Below are positions 17,407 to 26,113 of a DNA stretch of 64,000 nt, piece by piece (positions within the stretch are counted from its first letter, which is position 1; the number at the start of each line of letters is the position of its first letter). Source of the DNA: Planctomycetota bacterium. Lineage in GTDB: Bacteria > Planctomycetota > UBA1135. Below the pieces are notes generated by a model. It did no database searches. It had not been told where the DNA came from and saw only the letters and a program-made list of their open reading frames with translations. The translations under genes and the position numbers were made by a program. Location of the stretch: positions 1 to 64,000 of the forward strand of contig QQUA01000006.1 in assembly GCA_008501825.1 (NCBI GenBank). Reading direction: 5' to 3'.

Positions 17407-17802
17407 TCACGCCGTTAGGCGTTGAATCAAGTCAGCAACCTGGCCCCGGATTAAGTCCCGAATCTCGGCAAAAGCTGCGGGCTCCAAATGTTTGGGGTCC
17501 GGTATTTGCCAGTCTTCGCGAATACCAGCTTCTATCGAAGGGCAGGCATCGCCGCATCCCATGGTGACGGCTGCGTCGTATCGGACTTGTGGGATCTCTT
17601 GCAAGGATTTCGAATCATGGACCGACAAGTCGTAGCCTATCTCTTTCATACTGGAAATAGCTTTAGGATTGACCACTCCGGAAGGCTTGGAGCCGGCGCT
17701 GTAGGCCTCCACCTTCTCGCCTCCCAGGATTTTGGCGAAGGCTTGGGCCATTTGGCTACGATTCGAGTTTTCAACGCAGACGAACAGGAGTCGAAGAGGC
17801 AT
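17407..17802 (-). CDS. arsC: arsenate reductase, LMW-PTP type
   Basis: A 131-residue cytoplasmic enzyme that reduces arsenate to arsenite. The phosphate-binding CX5R loop is C9-VENSN-R15. C83 and C87 (TMGCGDACP) provide the second and third cysteines of the thioredoxin-linked relay, and the DPK loop near residue 100 carries the general acid. The open frame starts at 17871, inside the upstream gene; ATG 17802 is chosen because the fold starts there. It is last in an arsR-acr3-arsC operon, 26 bp after acr3. Confidence 0.9.
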   Translation of the reverse strand: MPLRLLFVCVENSNRSQMAQAFAKILGGEKVEAYSAGSKPSGVVNPKAISSMKEIGYDLSVHDSKSLQEIPQVRYDAAVTMGCGDACPSIEAGIREDWQIPDPKHLEPAAFAEIRDLIRGQVADLIQRLTA

Positions 17803-17828
17803 GGGGGTTAGCGAGGTTGCGGTTTGCT

Positions 17829-18926
17829 TCAGGCGGCGACGGCTTCCGGAAAGTATTTCCGCTGAAACCAAAGAGCGACATTAACCAAGGCGATGAGGAC
17901 CGGCACTTCCACCAAGGGACCGATGACGGCCGCAAAGGCTGCACCGGAATGAATGCCGAAAACGGCTACCGCAACTGCAATGGCCAGTTCAAAGTTGTTG
18001 CTGGCGGCGGTGAAGGAAAGAGTTGCGGTCTTTGAATAATCCGCTCCAATTCTGCGGCCCATCCAGAAGGATAGCAGAAACATGACCACGAAATAGATCA
18101 GAAGCGGAATGGCAATCCGAACCACGTCAAAGGGAATTTGTACGATCAGCTCACCCTTCAAGCTGAACATCACCAGAATGGTGAAAAGCAGCGCCGTAAG
18201 AGTTAGGGGGCTGATTTTGGGAATAAACTTGGTTTCGTACCAGTCACGGCCCTTCCACTTGACCAGGGCGAAGCGGGTCAACATGCCGGCAAGGAAGGGA
18301 ATGCCGAGGTAGATGAAAACGCTGTTCGCGATCTGCCCCATGCTCACTTCTACCATGACCCCTTCCAATCCGAATAGCGGCGGCAGCACAGTAATAAAGA
18401 AAAAGGCGTAAACGCTATAGAACAGCACTTGAAATACACTGTTGAAGGCAACCAAGCCGGCGGCGTACTCCGTATCCCCCTTCGCCAAATCATTCCAAAC
18501 GATCACCATGGCGATGCAACGGGCCAGGCCGATCATGATCAGGCCGACCATGTACTCGGGATAGTCGCGCAAAAAGACCACCGCAAGCAAAAACATGAGG
18601 GTCGGCCCGACCACCCAATTTTGCACCAGAGACAATCCCAAGATGCGCCAGTTTCGGAATACGTCCCCCAGTTCTTCGTAACGGACTTTGGCGAGCGGTG
18701 GGTACATCATCAGGATTAGGCCGGCGGCGATTGGAATATTCGTGGTTCCAACCTGGAACTGATGGATCCACGATTCCACGCCCTCTACCGCCCAGCCAAG
18801 GAATACCCCAACCGCCATGGCCAGAAAAATCCACAAGGTGAGGTATCGATCCAGGAAGGAGAGGCCTCCGGAGATCGAGGTGGCTCGGGGACAGGGGGCT
18901 GAGTTGGGATTGGAGGGAACCGTCAT
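17829..18926 (-). CDS. acr3: arsenite efflux permease, ACR3 family
   Basis: A 365-residue inner-membrane protein with about ten hydrophobic helices. ACR3 signatures include [37 protein letters not shown] (with the conserved Cys) and [19 protein letters not shown]. It exports arsenite made by the adjacent arsenate reductase. It lies 22 bp downstream of arsR and upstream of arsC on the same strand, so a single arsenic-induced transcript is likely. The ACR3 assignment, rather than the unrelated ArsB family, rests on these motifs. Confidence 0.95.
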   Translation of the reverse strand: MTVPSNPNSAPCPRATSISGGLSFLDRYLTLWIFLAMAVGVFLGWAVEGVESWIHQFQVGTTNIPIAAGLILMMYPPLAKVRYEELGDVFRNWRILGLSLVQNWVVGPTLMFLLAVVFLRDYPEYMVGLIMIGLARCIAMVIVWNDLAKGDTEYAAGLVAFNSVFQVLFYSVYAFFFITVLPPLFGLEGVMVEVSMGQIANSVFIYLGIPFLAGMLTRFALVKWKGRDWYETKFIPKISPLTLTALLFTILVMFSLKGELIVQIPFDVVRIAIPLLIYFVVMFLLSFWMGRRIGADYSKTATLSFTAASNNFELAIAVAVAVFGIHSGAAFAAVIGPLVEVPVLIALVNVALWFQRKYFPEAVAA

Positions 18927-18948
18927 CGAATCGTTGAAGGATGGATCG

Positions 18949-19311
18949 TCAAGAGCAGGGAACCGAGGGACAGCAACCGCCGGCCTGGCGTAGAGCTTTG
19001 GCCCGGGTGGCGTCCTCTTGCAAGGTCGGGACCTCGAAAAAGCAACTTCCTAAGCAGCTCAACAGTTTTTGGTGGAAAGCCGAGCCCGCCTCAGCCAAGG
19101 AGTAAAAGCACCAGCGCCCCTGCCTTCGGCTCACCACCAGGTCGGCTTGTCTTAGGTACCGCAAGTGCCGCGAAGCCGTCGGTTGGGGCACCTGCAAAAC
19201 CTCGACGAGATCGCCGACGCACATCTCGCCCTCCTGCAGTAAATGCAGGATGCGCAAGCGGATCGGGTCGCTGAACGCCCGAAACATCCGGTTGATGGCT
19301 TTGGAAGTCAT
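18949..19311 (-). CDS. arsR: ArsR/SmtB-family arsenic-responsive repressor
   Basis: A 120-residue winged-helix protein. The fold runs from [17 protein letters not shown] through the recognition helix ([13 protein letters not shown]) to the wing ([14 protein letters not shown]). A Cys lies in GEMCVGDL near residue 31, and further Cys occur at LLSCLGSC and in the tail CCPSVPC, any of which could bind arsenite. The start ATG 19311 lies within a perfect 20-bp palindrome. An internal ATG (MFRAFSDP) would free the palindrome from the coding region, so the start is not certain. Confidence 0.9.
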   Translation of the reverse strand: MTSKAINRMFRAFSDPIRLRILHLLQEGEMCVGDLVEVLQVPQPTASRHLRYLRQADLVVSRRQGRWCFYSLAEAGSAFHQKLLSCLGSCFFEVPTLQEDATRAKALRQAGGCCPSVPCS

Positions 19312-19329
19312 ATTCGCTTAAGCGAATAT
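19310..19329. promoter_or_regulatory. 20-bp perfect palindrome, likely ArsR operator
   Basis: ATATTCGCTTAAGCGAATAT is a perfect inverted repeat that overlaps the ArsR start codon. ArsR proteins commonly repress their own operon by binding such symmetric sites; the specific binding is inferred. Its overlap with the start codon suggests either a leaderless-type arrangement or a downstream start. Confidence 0.7.
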
Positions 19330-19547
19330 AATCTGGGCGCCCAAGAAAACAACCCGGCAAGGAAAGAAAAAGAGGACCTCGGCCTTCTGCGGTTCCTGCA
19401 CCCAATCCCTTGCTCAATACTCGGCTATGACTTTGCAAATTCCTAACGTTTCTTCCGTCCTCCCAGAAAATTCGGAGCAATTTCCCGTTCAATCTATAAA
19501 GAAGGATCCACTCCATCCGGAAGCCGGAAACCGGCTCTCGGGAATTC

Positions 19548-20213
19548 ATGAAAACAATGCCGAAAACTAGCAAATCGAACCAAGACTCCAGCCTGCCTGC
19601 CCCCCCTTCAAAATCCCTCAGCCTGGCCTTGGTTCGGCGTTTCAATCAGGGCGATGAGGGAGCCTTCGAGGAGCTCATGGCTTACTACGCCGACCGGGTC
19701 CTGGGTATGGTCATGTACTTGATGGGACCCCGACTGCGAAGTCTGTACGACTCAGAAGATCTCACTCAGGAAATTTGGGCGGAGATCTACAAATCGTTGC
19801 CATCCTCGCCACCAACGATCTCATTTGGATCCTGGGTCTGGAGAATCGCGGAAAGGAAAATCTCACGATTGGGGCACCGAGCCGGCAAGATTCCCATTCC
19901 AAATTCAACCCTAAAAAAGGGTGAGGAGTCCTCTTCGACCAGTCCATTGGAACCATCAGCGGCCTCAGCTTCACCGTCGTCGGTGGCCAGAAAGCGCGAG
20001 TCCACGGAGCGATTGATCCGAGCCATTGAGTCGCTTTCCTTCCAAGAGAGGCTCCTCATCCAACTGCGCTGGTTCAAAGAGAAAAGCTACGACGAGGTCG
20101 GGGCGGAACTGGCCAAGACTCCGGCCTCCTCACGAATGGCCATGAAACGCGCCATGGTTCGGCTTGAAAAAATCCTTGGCCCCCTCGACTGGAGTTCCTC
20201 GGCCAACCACTAA
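19548..20213 (+). CDS. ECF-type RNA polymerase sigma factor
   Basis: A 221-residue sigma-70-family protein. Region 2 includes DSEDLTQEIWAEIYKSLP and the region 4 helix-turn-helix spans LSFQERLLIQLRWF to SSRMAMKRAMVRLEKIL. A Ser/Pro-rich linker separates the two, longer than in many ECF factors. It lies 73 bp upstream of a giant Ser/Thr kinase on the same strand. This pairing is common in planctomycetes, where the kinase probably modulates the sigma factor; that link is inferred from position. No separate anti-sigma gene is visible. Confidence 0.85.
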   Translation: MKTMPKTSKSNQDSSLPAPPSKSLSLALVRRFNQGDEGAFEELMAYYADRVLGMVMYLMGPRLRSLYDSEDLTQEIWAEIYKSLPSSPPTISFGSWVWRIAERKISRLGHRAGKIPIPNSTLKKGEESSSTSPLEPSAASASPSSVARKRESTERLIRAIESLSFQERLLIQLRWFKEKSYDEVGAELAKTPASSRMAMKRAMVRLEKILGPLDWSSSANH

Positions 20214-20286
20214 TTGGAAGGAATTTTTGCGCCGTTTTGATGAGATGGAGAACACCTCTCATTAGGTCTCATCAACCCGTCCCCGA

Positions 20287-23200
20287 ATGCGGAATCAAGA
20301 CAGTCAGTTACCGGAAGAAGCCAGCGAAGAGCTTTGGGGCCACGATACCGATCCCGACGGCCCCGGATCTTCTTTCCTGGACAGGTATACCGGCCATTCG
20401 GTCATTCGCCTTTCTGCAGGGATGAAGGTTGGAAACTTCAAGCTGATTCAAGCTCTGGGAAACGGCGCGGCCGGCTTTGTTTGGGAAGCGGAGAACGAAA
20501 CCCTACAATCCCGGGTGGCTCTCAAGATCCTGTGCCGGCCCTCTCCCCTCGCCTATCGCGGCTTAAAGCAATTCCAACTTGAGGCTAGAGCCGCTTCACA
20601 AACTCAGCATGAAGGCATCGTGCGGATTTATGAAGTGGGCCAGATCGAAGGAATTTATTACATTGCCCAGGAACTTGTAAATGACGGCCGAACCTTTGAT
20701 GCTGTCATTAAGGAAGCCAAGAATACTCCTGAAAAATTTAATGATTATTATCGTTTTGTAGCGGAATTTTTCTCTCGCTGTGCAATTGCACTGGGGTCTT
20801 CTCACGATAACGGCATCATTCATCGAGATGTCAAGCCTTCCAATATTCTAGTGACTCCAAATTTAAAACCCAAGATCGCCGACTTCGGGCTTGCTCTTCT
20901 CACGGGTAGCGCTGCTGGAACCCATGCGACGCAAACCATGGGATTCCGAGGAACCGCATGCTATTCGTCTCCCGAACAGGCACGGGGATTGGGGAAAGTG
21001 GATTGCAGGGCAGACATCTTCTCCCTTGGCGTCACCTTGTACGAAGCCTTAACCTTCATAAGGCCCTTCGAACGAAAAACCCGGGAGGAGCAGCTTGAAG
21101 CTGTCCGGTCGTATTTTCCCCTTGAACCGAAAAAAATTATTCCTCGAATTCCTTGGGAGCTTTCCGTGATCTGCATGAAGTGCATGGAAAAATCTCCCGG
21201 AAGGCGCTATCAGAGCATGGAAGATCTGGCAAATGATTTGCAACGATATCTAGATCAAATGCCAATCAAAGCCAAACCTCCCGGAAGGTTATACAGGGCC
21301 AAAAAATGGACGCTTAGGCATCCGGTCCTCTCTACAACGTTTACCGCAGTGGCTGTGGTGATCGTAGTCCTCTCCTATTTAAGCCTGGAGCTTTTTCGAT
21401 GGCAAAGTCGAGCTGAGGTATTTAGCACTTTGCAGAAACTTGAAGCCGCGGTCCAACCGATTGATGAGCTTTGGCCTTTGCACCCCTCTCTTGCGGATCA
21501 GTGTGAAGATACGCTTCGCACCGTGGAAGAATTGTTGAGTCGAAAGTACATACAAAGAGAGTATTTGCAAGAGATCCTCTCTCAGATGTCGCCGAATACT
21601 GCCCTTGACCGTTACCTATTTGATGGAATCAATTCTCTAGCCGGGACGTTGGATGATTATGAAAATCCCAAAACTGGCTTGTTGGATGGAGTAAGCCTGG
21701 AGCACGGGTGGGGGTTGCGCCGCCGAATCGACAAGATTCAGCGCCTGAACGACCAAACCCTTCAAAGCCCGGAAGCTTCCCGACGCTGGCGGAAAGCCAT
21801 TCAGGCTATCAGCGAATCCTCCTGTTATCGGGGCTTGAAGCTTGAGCCTCAATTCGGGATGCTTCCCTTAGGGGAAAATTCAGATTCCGGGCTTTGGGAG
21901 TTTGTCCACCTGCTGACTGGGAACGAACCGAGATGGAACCCGGACACCGGACAACTGGAAATCGACGGTGATTCAGGTTTGGTTTTCGTACTGATGCCAG
22001 GTGGGGATTTTGAAATGGGCGGGCAAGATGCCGAACTCCGCCGATTCGACCTTCAACCGGACTCCTTGAAGGAAACGCCCCACTTCGTGCACGTATCCCC
22101 CTTCTTTTTATCCAAGTACGAAATGACTCGAGCACAATGGAAGCGAGTTACAGGCGAAGATCCGAGTCCCCCGCCTGCAGAGGGAAAGGGTACAGAGTCA
22201 TTCGCCACTCTTCCGGTCTCTCAAATCAGTTGGAAGGATTGCCAGCAGGTTCTCGGAAGATTGGATCTAAGTCTCCCGACAGAGGCGCAATGGGAATATG
22301 CTGCCAAAGCTTCGACCCCTTGGCTTTGGTGGTCTGGGCAAGAACCATCCTCACTTTATGGTTCGGCCAACCTTGGCAGTTGGTCCAATCCACTTTGGCC
22401 CGGCGATGAAAGAGGCGAACCGGGAGAGCAAAATGACGGCTTTGACCTCGCCGCTCCCGTGCACTCATTTAAGCCAAACCCCTTCGGACTTTTCAATGTT
22501 CTAGGCAATGTAAGAGAACTTTGCCAGGACGACTTGGTTCCTTATTATTTGCCGGTCAAGGCAGGAACCGCCGAGCGGGCTCCGTTGGGAAGGATCTTTC
22601 GAGTCGTTCGAGGCGGAGGATTTGCAGATTCGATTTATGATGCCCGCAGCTCATCCCGGGATGGAATCGAACCCTTTCAAAGAAATCATTGGATTGGAGT
22701 GAGGCCCGCAAGGATCATTCAGGGCGAAAATAAAGATCAGTCAGGTTGGAATCAGATCCTCAACAGTCAGTGGATCACGGCTTCGGTTTCCGATCAGTAT
22801 CAACCTCAAACCTCCGTGGCCATGGATGAAGGCACTCTGATCGTGGGAATTCCAATTCGAAAAACTGGCATCGACACAGGCTCCAATCATCACGAAACTG
22901 CATCCGAACGGGGAGAACAGGAAAGTTCCGGGATGGTTTTAATTCTGGAAAAAGTCGGTGGCCTTTGGATGGAAGTGGCGAAAATCGAACCGCCGGAGAA
23001 TGCACCCTATCGCCTGGGTTTTGGCGCTTCCGTTTCCATCTCGGGAAACACCTTGATCGTAGGATGCCATCATGAGGCTCACTCAGAAAACCCTCCTGGA
23101 GCAGCCTTCATCTTCGAGCGGGAAGGGGGAGATTGGGTGCTCGATGAATTGATTCCCGGGCCTGAAGAGGAACGGCCCAACTATTTCGGACAAGCCGTCC

Positions 23201-23997
23201 GCGTCTCCGGAGATTTCGCGCTAGTCGGCGCGATGGGTTCCAGTCGCATCCAACAAAACGGGGGGGCCGTGTTCGTTTATCGCCGAGTGAAGGACCGTTG
23301 GGAAATTATGGACGTTTGGGCCCCAAAAGATTCCTTCCCAGATCAATTCTTTGGCAAGGCCGTCGCCATCAGCGGAACCTTTGCTGCGGTTGGCTCCTCT
23401 CCACCCTCCGGGGTTAGATCCAGCGTTCACCTTTATGAATTCTCCTCTGGCCGCTGGTCCCTTATGGGGATCCTGAATAACCCGACCGGAGTCGGCAATA
23501 GATTTGGGAACTCTGTTGATCTAGAAGGGAACACCCTGGTTGTGGGATCTTGCTTGGACAGCGAGGCCGCCCTGTTCTCCGGGGCTGCTTTCGTATATGG
23601 CCGAGCTAATGATCAATGGATCTGGAAACAAAAATTGACCGCCTCCGACCAAATCGGCAAGGATCATTTCGGACAATCGGTAGCCATCTCGGGAAACCAG
23701 ATTCTCATTGGAGCTCACTGGAAAGGCGCCCCGAAGGCGAAATCGGGAGCGGCATACTTATTCCAACTTCGAAATGGGCGGTGGATCGAGAAGAGCCAAT
23801 TGCTCGCACGCAATGCAAACACAGGAGATGGATTCGGCTTTTTCGTAGACCTGAACGGCGCAACGGCGGTGGTCGGGCAGGCTCAGTGGCCGTGGAACCA
23901 AAACGCCGGCTCGGCGAAGGCTTTGGTATTTGACCTGGAAAACAACAAGCCGCGCTCCAGCGGTTTTGTGAATGCCTCCGGCCGAAAGAGAGAATAG
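20287..23997 (+). CDS. Ser/Thr protein kinase with FGE-like and FG-GAP-like repeat domains
   Basis: A 1236-residue membrane-spanning protein. The cytoplasmic kinase (about 47-325) has a Gly loop (GNGAAGFV), K80 in VALK, the catalytic HRDVKPSN with D181, and DFG at 199-201, so it should be active. A transmembrane helix lies near 346-370. The outer part has an FGE/SUMF1-like domain (about 565-790: MPGGDFEMGG, LPTEAQWEYAAKA, VLGNVRELCQD) and a run of FG-GAP-like propeller repeats (LGFGASVSISGNTLIVG-type, 800-1230). The FGE-like domain lacks the catalytic cysteines, since the corresponding strand reads RGGGFADSIYDA. A sensor kinase is likely. Confidence 0.88.
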   Translation: MRNQDSQLPEEASEELWGHDTDPDGPGSSFLDRYTGHSVIRLSAGMKVGNFKLIQALGNGAAGFVWEAENETLQSRVALKILCRPSPLAYRGLKQFQLEARAASQTQHEGIVRIYEVGQIEGIYYIAQELVNDGRTFDAVIKEAKNTPEKFNDYYRFVAEFFSRCAIALGSSHDNGIIHRDVKPSNILVTPNLKPKIADFGLALLTGSAAGTHATQTMGFRGTACYSSPEQARGLGKVDCRADIFSLGVTLYEALTFIRPFERKTREEQLEAVRSYFPLEPKKIIPRIPWELSVICMKCMEKSPGRRYQSMEDLANDLQRYLDQMPIKAKPPGRLYRAKKWTLRHPVLSTTFTAVAVVIVVLSYLSLELFRWQSRAEVFSTLQKLEAAVQPIDELWPLHPSLADQCEDTLRTVEELLSRKYIQREYLQEILSQMSPNTALDRYLFDGINSLAGTLDDYENPKTGLLDGVSLEHGWGLRRRIDKIQRLNDQTLQSPEASRRWRKAIQAISESSCYRGLKLEPQFGMLPLGENSDSGLWEFVHLLTGNEPRWNPDTGQLEIDGDSGLVFVLMPGGDFEMGGQDAELRRFDLQPDSLKETPHFVHVSPFFLSKYEMTRAQWKRVTGEDPSPPPAEGKGTESFATLPVSQISWKDCQQVLGRLDLSLPTEAQWEYAAKASTPWLWWSGQEPSSLYGSANLGSWSNPLWPGDERGEPGEQNDGFDLAAPVHSFKPNPFGLFNVLGNVRELCQDDLVPYYLPVKAGTAERAPLGRIFRVVRGGGFADSIYDARSSSRDGIEPFQRNHWIGVRPARIIQGENKDQSGWNQILNSQWITASVSDQYQPQTSVAMDEGTLIVGIPIRKTGIDTGSNHHETASERGEQESSGMVLILEKVGGLWMEVAKIEPPENAPYRLGFGASVSISGNTLIVGCHHEAHSENPPGAAFIFEREGGDWVLDELIPGPEEERPNYFGQAVRVSGDFALVGAMGSSRIQQNGGAVFVYRRVKDRWEIMDVWAPKDSFPDQFFGKAVAISGTFAAVGSSPPSGVRSSVHLYEFSSGRWSLMGILNNPTGVGNRFGNSVDLEGNTLVVGSCLDSEAALFSGAAFVYGRANDQWIWKQKLTASDQIGKDHFGQSVAISGNQILIGAHWKGAPKAKSGAAYLFQLRNGRWIEKSQLLARNANTGDGFGFFVDLNGATAVVGQAQWPWNQNAGSAKALVFDLENNKPRSSGFVNASGRKRE

Positions 23998-24015
23998 AGC
24001 TACAACCTGGTCTGA

Positions 24016-25194
24016 CTAATCGATCTCTTCTTCAATTAGCTTCCAGCAATACCATTGCATACGAGGCAAATGAAACGGACCCTTCCAGTGGTTGCCTTTG
24101 AGGTTGACGGACAAAGTGCCATCTCGGTGCAAATAGCCAAACCATTCACCGAATTTAGGGTCGGCGAAATTTCGGTAAGCCCAAGCGTGAACCATGGCGT
24201 GACGCACGGCGAATCGATCTTCCCCAGTCAGTAAATAGGCCAGAAGGTTGGCGATTACCGCCTCGTTGTGGGGCCACCAAAACTTCATGTCATGCCAATA
24301 TTCAGCCACCGGCCCATCGTGCAAATCACGAAAGTAGAACAAACCTCCATAAGTCTCATCCCACCCACGGTCCCACATCCAGTCCAACATCTGAACGCCC
24401 AACTCCCGGATTGGACCATCATCTCCGCGGTGCTTGGCTTCATGCAAGATGAACCAAGCGGCCTCGATTGCATGTCCGGGATTCAAAGTCCGGCCTTCAA
24501 AATGATCCAATAAGCTTCCATCTGTAGCCACCACTTCCATGACAGCTTTTAGCTCCGGCTTGCAAAAGTTCCGTCTAATTTCCAGGATACATCGATCTAC
24601 CCAAGAATCCGATTGTTCAAAGCCCAAGTTTTCGCGCAAGATTTGGGCAAGGTGGAGACAGGTCATTATCGGGGCCAAGCTCTTGCTGGGCCTAGTATTT
24701 GGATCCACCTTGGCAGTCTCGGCATCCGCATGCCAAACAAAGCGATTGAATTGGTGAAACAAATGTAGCGCCTGACGCTTGAGTTCCGGGTCACCGGTAG
24801 CTTTGGCACAAGCGGAGTAAGCCATGCAGGCAAAGGCTTCGCTGAATGCATAGCGCCGCTTTCGAAGCGGCTTTCCATCTGTAGTCAGCAAGAAAAACAT
24901 CTTCCCATCCTGATCAAAACCATGAAGTTTAAGAAAATCCAGGCAGGAAAGAGCGGCTTCCAACCATTCAGATCGCTTTTCGACTGTATTGTATAGCGTT
25001 GCCAGCAGCCAAGCGAAGCGACCTTGAGCCCAAACGACTTTGTCGCGATCGATTACTGACCCGTCTTGGCCCAAGCAAGTCCATACGCCACCATGATCCG
25101 GATCGAGTCCGTGTCGAAGCCAAAAGGGAAGCACATCCTTTAACAACCCATCTCGATAAGCGGAAATGTAGCTTTCCAGATGATCAGAAGTCAC
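24016..25194 (-). CDS. N-acylglucosamine 2-epimerase-family protein
   Basis: A 392-residue (alpha/alpha)6-barrel enzyme, the usual AGE-family length. Family motifs include VVWAQGRFAWLLATLYN, AFSEAFACMAYSA, LNPGHAIEAAWFILHEA and WWPHNEAVIANLLAYL. Members interconvert N-acetylmannosamine and N-acetylglucosamine or epimerise other sugars. Its start overlaps the stop of the NanA-like lyase by 4 bp, so the two are probably co-translated. That points to conversion of the ManNAc released from sialic acid. Substrate is inferred from context; cellobiose 2-epimerases share this fold. Confidence 0.85.
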   Translation of the reverse strand: MTSDHLESYISAYRDGLLKDVLPFWLRHGLDPDHGGVWTCLGQDGSVIDRDKVVWAQGRFAWLLATLYNTVEKRSEWLEAALSCLDFLKLHGFDQDGKMFFLLTTDGKPLRKRRYAFSEAFACMAYSACAKATGDPELKRQALHLFHQFNRFVWHADAETAKVDPNTRPSKSLAPIMTCLHLAQILRENLGFEQSDSWVDRCILEIRRNFCKPELKAVMEVVATDGSLLDHFEGRTLNPGHAIEAAWFILHEAKHRGDDGPIRELGVQMLDWMWDRGWDETYGGLFYFRDLHDGPVAEYWHDMKFWWPHNEAVIANLLAYLLTGEDRFAVRHAMVHAWAYRNFADPKFGEWFGYLHRDGTLSVNLKGNHWKGPFHLPRMQWYCWKLIEEEID

Positions 25195-26105
25195 TGGAGT
25201 CTTTCAATCCAAGGGGTGAGCATGGCTTGAAGGGCTTCCAATTCACGTGGACTTAGCGCCAAATTGGGTAGCCGCGGCGGCCCACAATCCACCGCCAAAC
25301 AGGTCATCGCCGCTTTAATGGCACGAATTCCGCCGAATGTAAGAATGTTTCCCACCAGTTCAGTCGCCTCTGCTTGCCATTTTTGTGCTTGGCTCCAATG
25401 ACCCATCTCGAAGGACTTCAATATTTGACGATAAAGAGGAGCCATGAAGTTATAGGTACTCCCAACGGCGCCGTCAGCGCCCATGGCAAGTCCTGCCAAC
25501 AGCATTTCGTCGGCGCCAAAGAGCATATTGAACCGGTCCCCTCTTCCATGGCGAGTGCAAAGCAAGAAATCATCCAATTGAGTGTCGCTGAATTTCACTC
25601 CACATAAAGTCGGAAGCTTGCCCTCAGCCTCAGCAAGCAATTCCACCGGCTTGACTTCTACGCCTGTTAGCCTGGGGATGTGATAATAGTACATTGGGGT
25701 CTGAGGAGCACCTTCGGCGACGAATTGCAAGCTTTGCACCAAACCGTCCAGCGTCAACCCCGGATAATAAGACGGCGGGGCAACGGCAATAGCTTGACAT
25801 CCTATTTCGGCTGCGTGGCGAGCTAGAGATTTCGCTTCTTTAAGGGAGTTGTGACCGACGTGGATGATGACGGGCACCCTCCCGGCAATGGCCGTTTGAT
25901 AGGCCTCGGCAACCTGGGTTCTTTCCCGGGAGCTCAAGGACGGACCTTCCCCGGTACTGCCGCACAAATAAAACCCGTCAATGCCCTTGGAAATGACAAA
26001 ATCCACCAGCCCGGGAACAGCTTCCAAGCGCAAAGCCCCATCCGGATGCATGGGAGTAAACCCGGCCGCGATCAAGCCCTTTAGTTTCATCAGCATTTCG
26101 CCCAT
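25191..26105 (-). CDS. nanA: N-acetylneuraminate lyase-like class I aldolase (DHDPS family)
   Basis: A 304-residue TIM-barrel aldolase. The GSTGEG motif binds the pyruvate carboxylate, the Tyr in YYYHIPRLTGV is the catalytic tyrosine, and the Lys in CGVKFSD forms the Schiff base. NanA cleaves sialic acid to ManNAc and pyruvate. The frame is open from 26129, but the fold starts near MKLKGLIAAGF, and AGAGGG precedes ATG 26105, 26096 and 26090, all plausible. It lies just after the sialidase, which releases the substrate. Family members also include DHDPS and other pyruvate aldolases, so NanA activity is inferred from neighbours. Confidence 0.85.
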   Translation of the reverse strand: MGEMLMKLKGLIAAGFTPMHPDGALRLEAVPGLVDFVISKGIDGFYLCGSTGEGPSLSSRERTQVAEAYQTAIAGRVPVIIHVGHNSLKEAKSLARHAAEIGCQAIAVAPPSYYPGLTLDGLVQSLQFVAEGAPQTPMYYYHIPRLTGVEVKPVELLAEAEGKLPTLCGVKFSDTQLDDFLLCTRHGRGDRFNMLFGADEMLLAGLAMGADGAVGSTYNFMAPLYRQILKSFEMGHWSQAQKWQAEATELVGNILTFGGIRAIKAAMTCLAVDCGPPRLPNLALSPRELEALQAMLTPWIERLQ

Positions 26106-26113
26106 CGCCCTCT

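Noticed and set aside
20287..23997. Formylglycine-generating enzyme activity for the sulfatase
   Set aside because: The FGE-like domain of the kinase protein lacks the catalytic cysteines.
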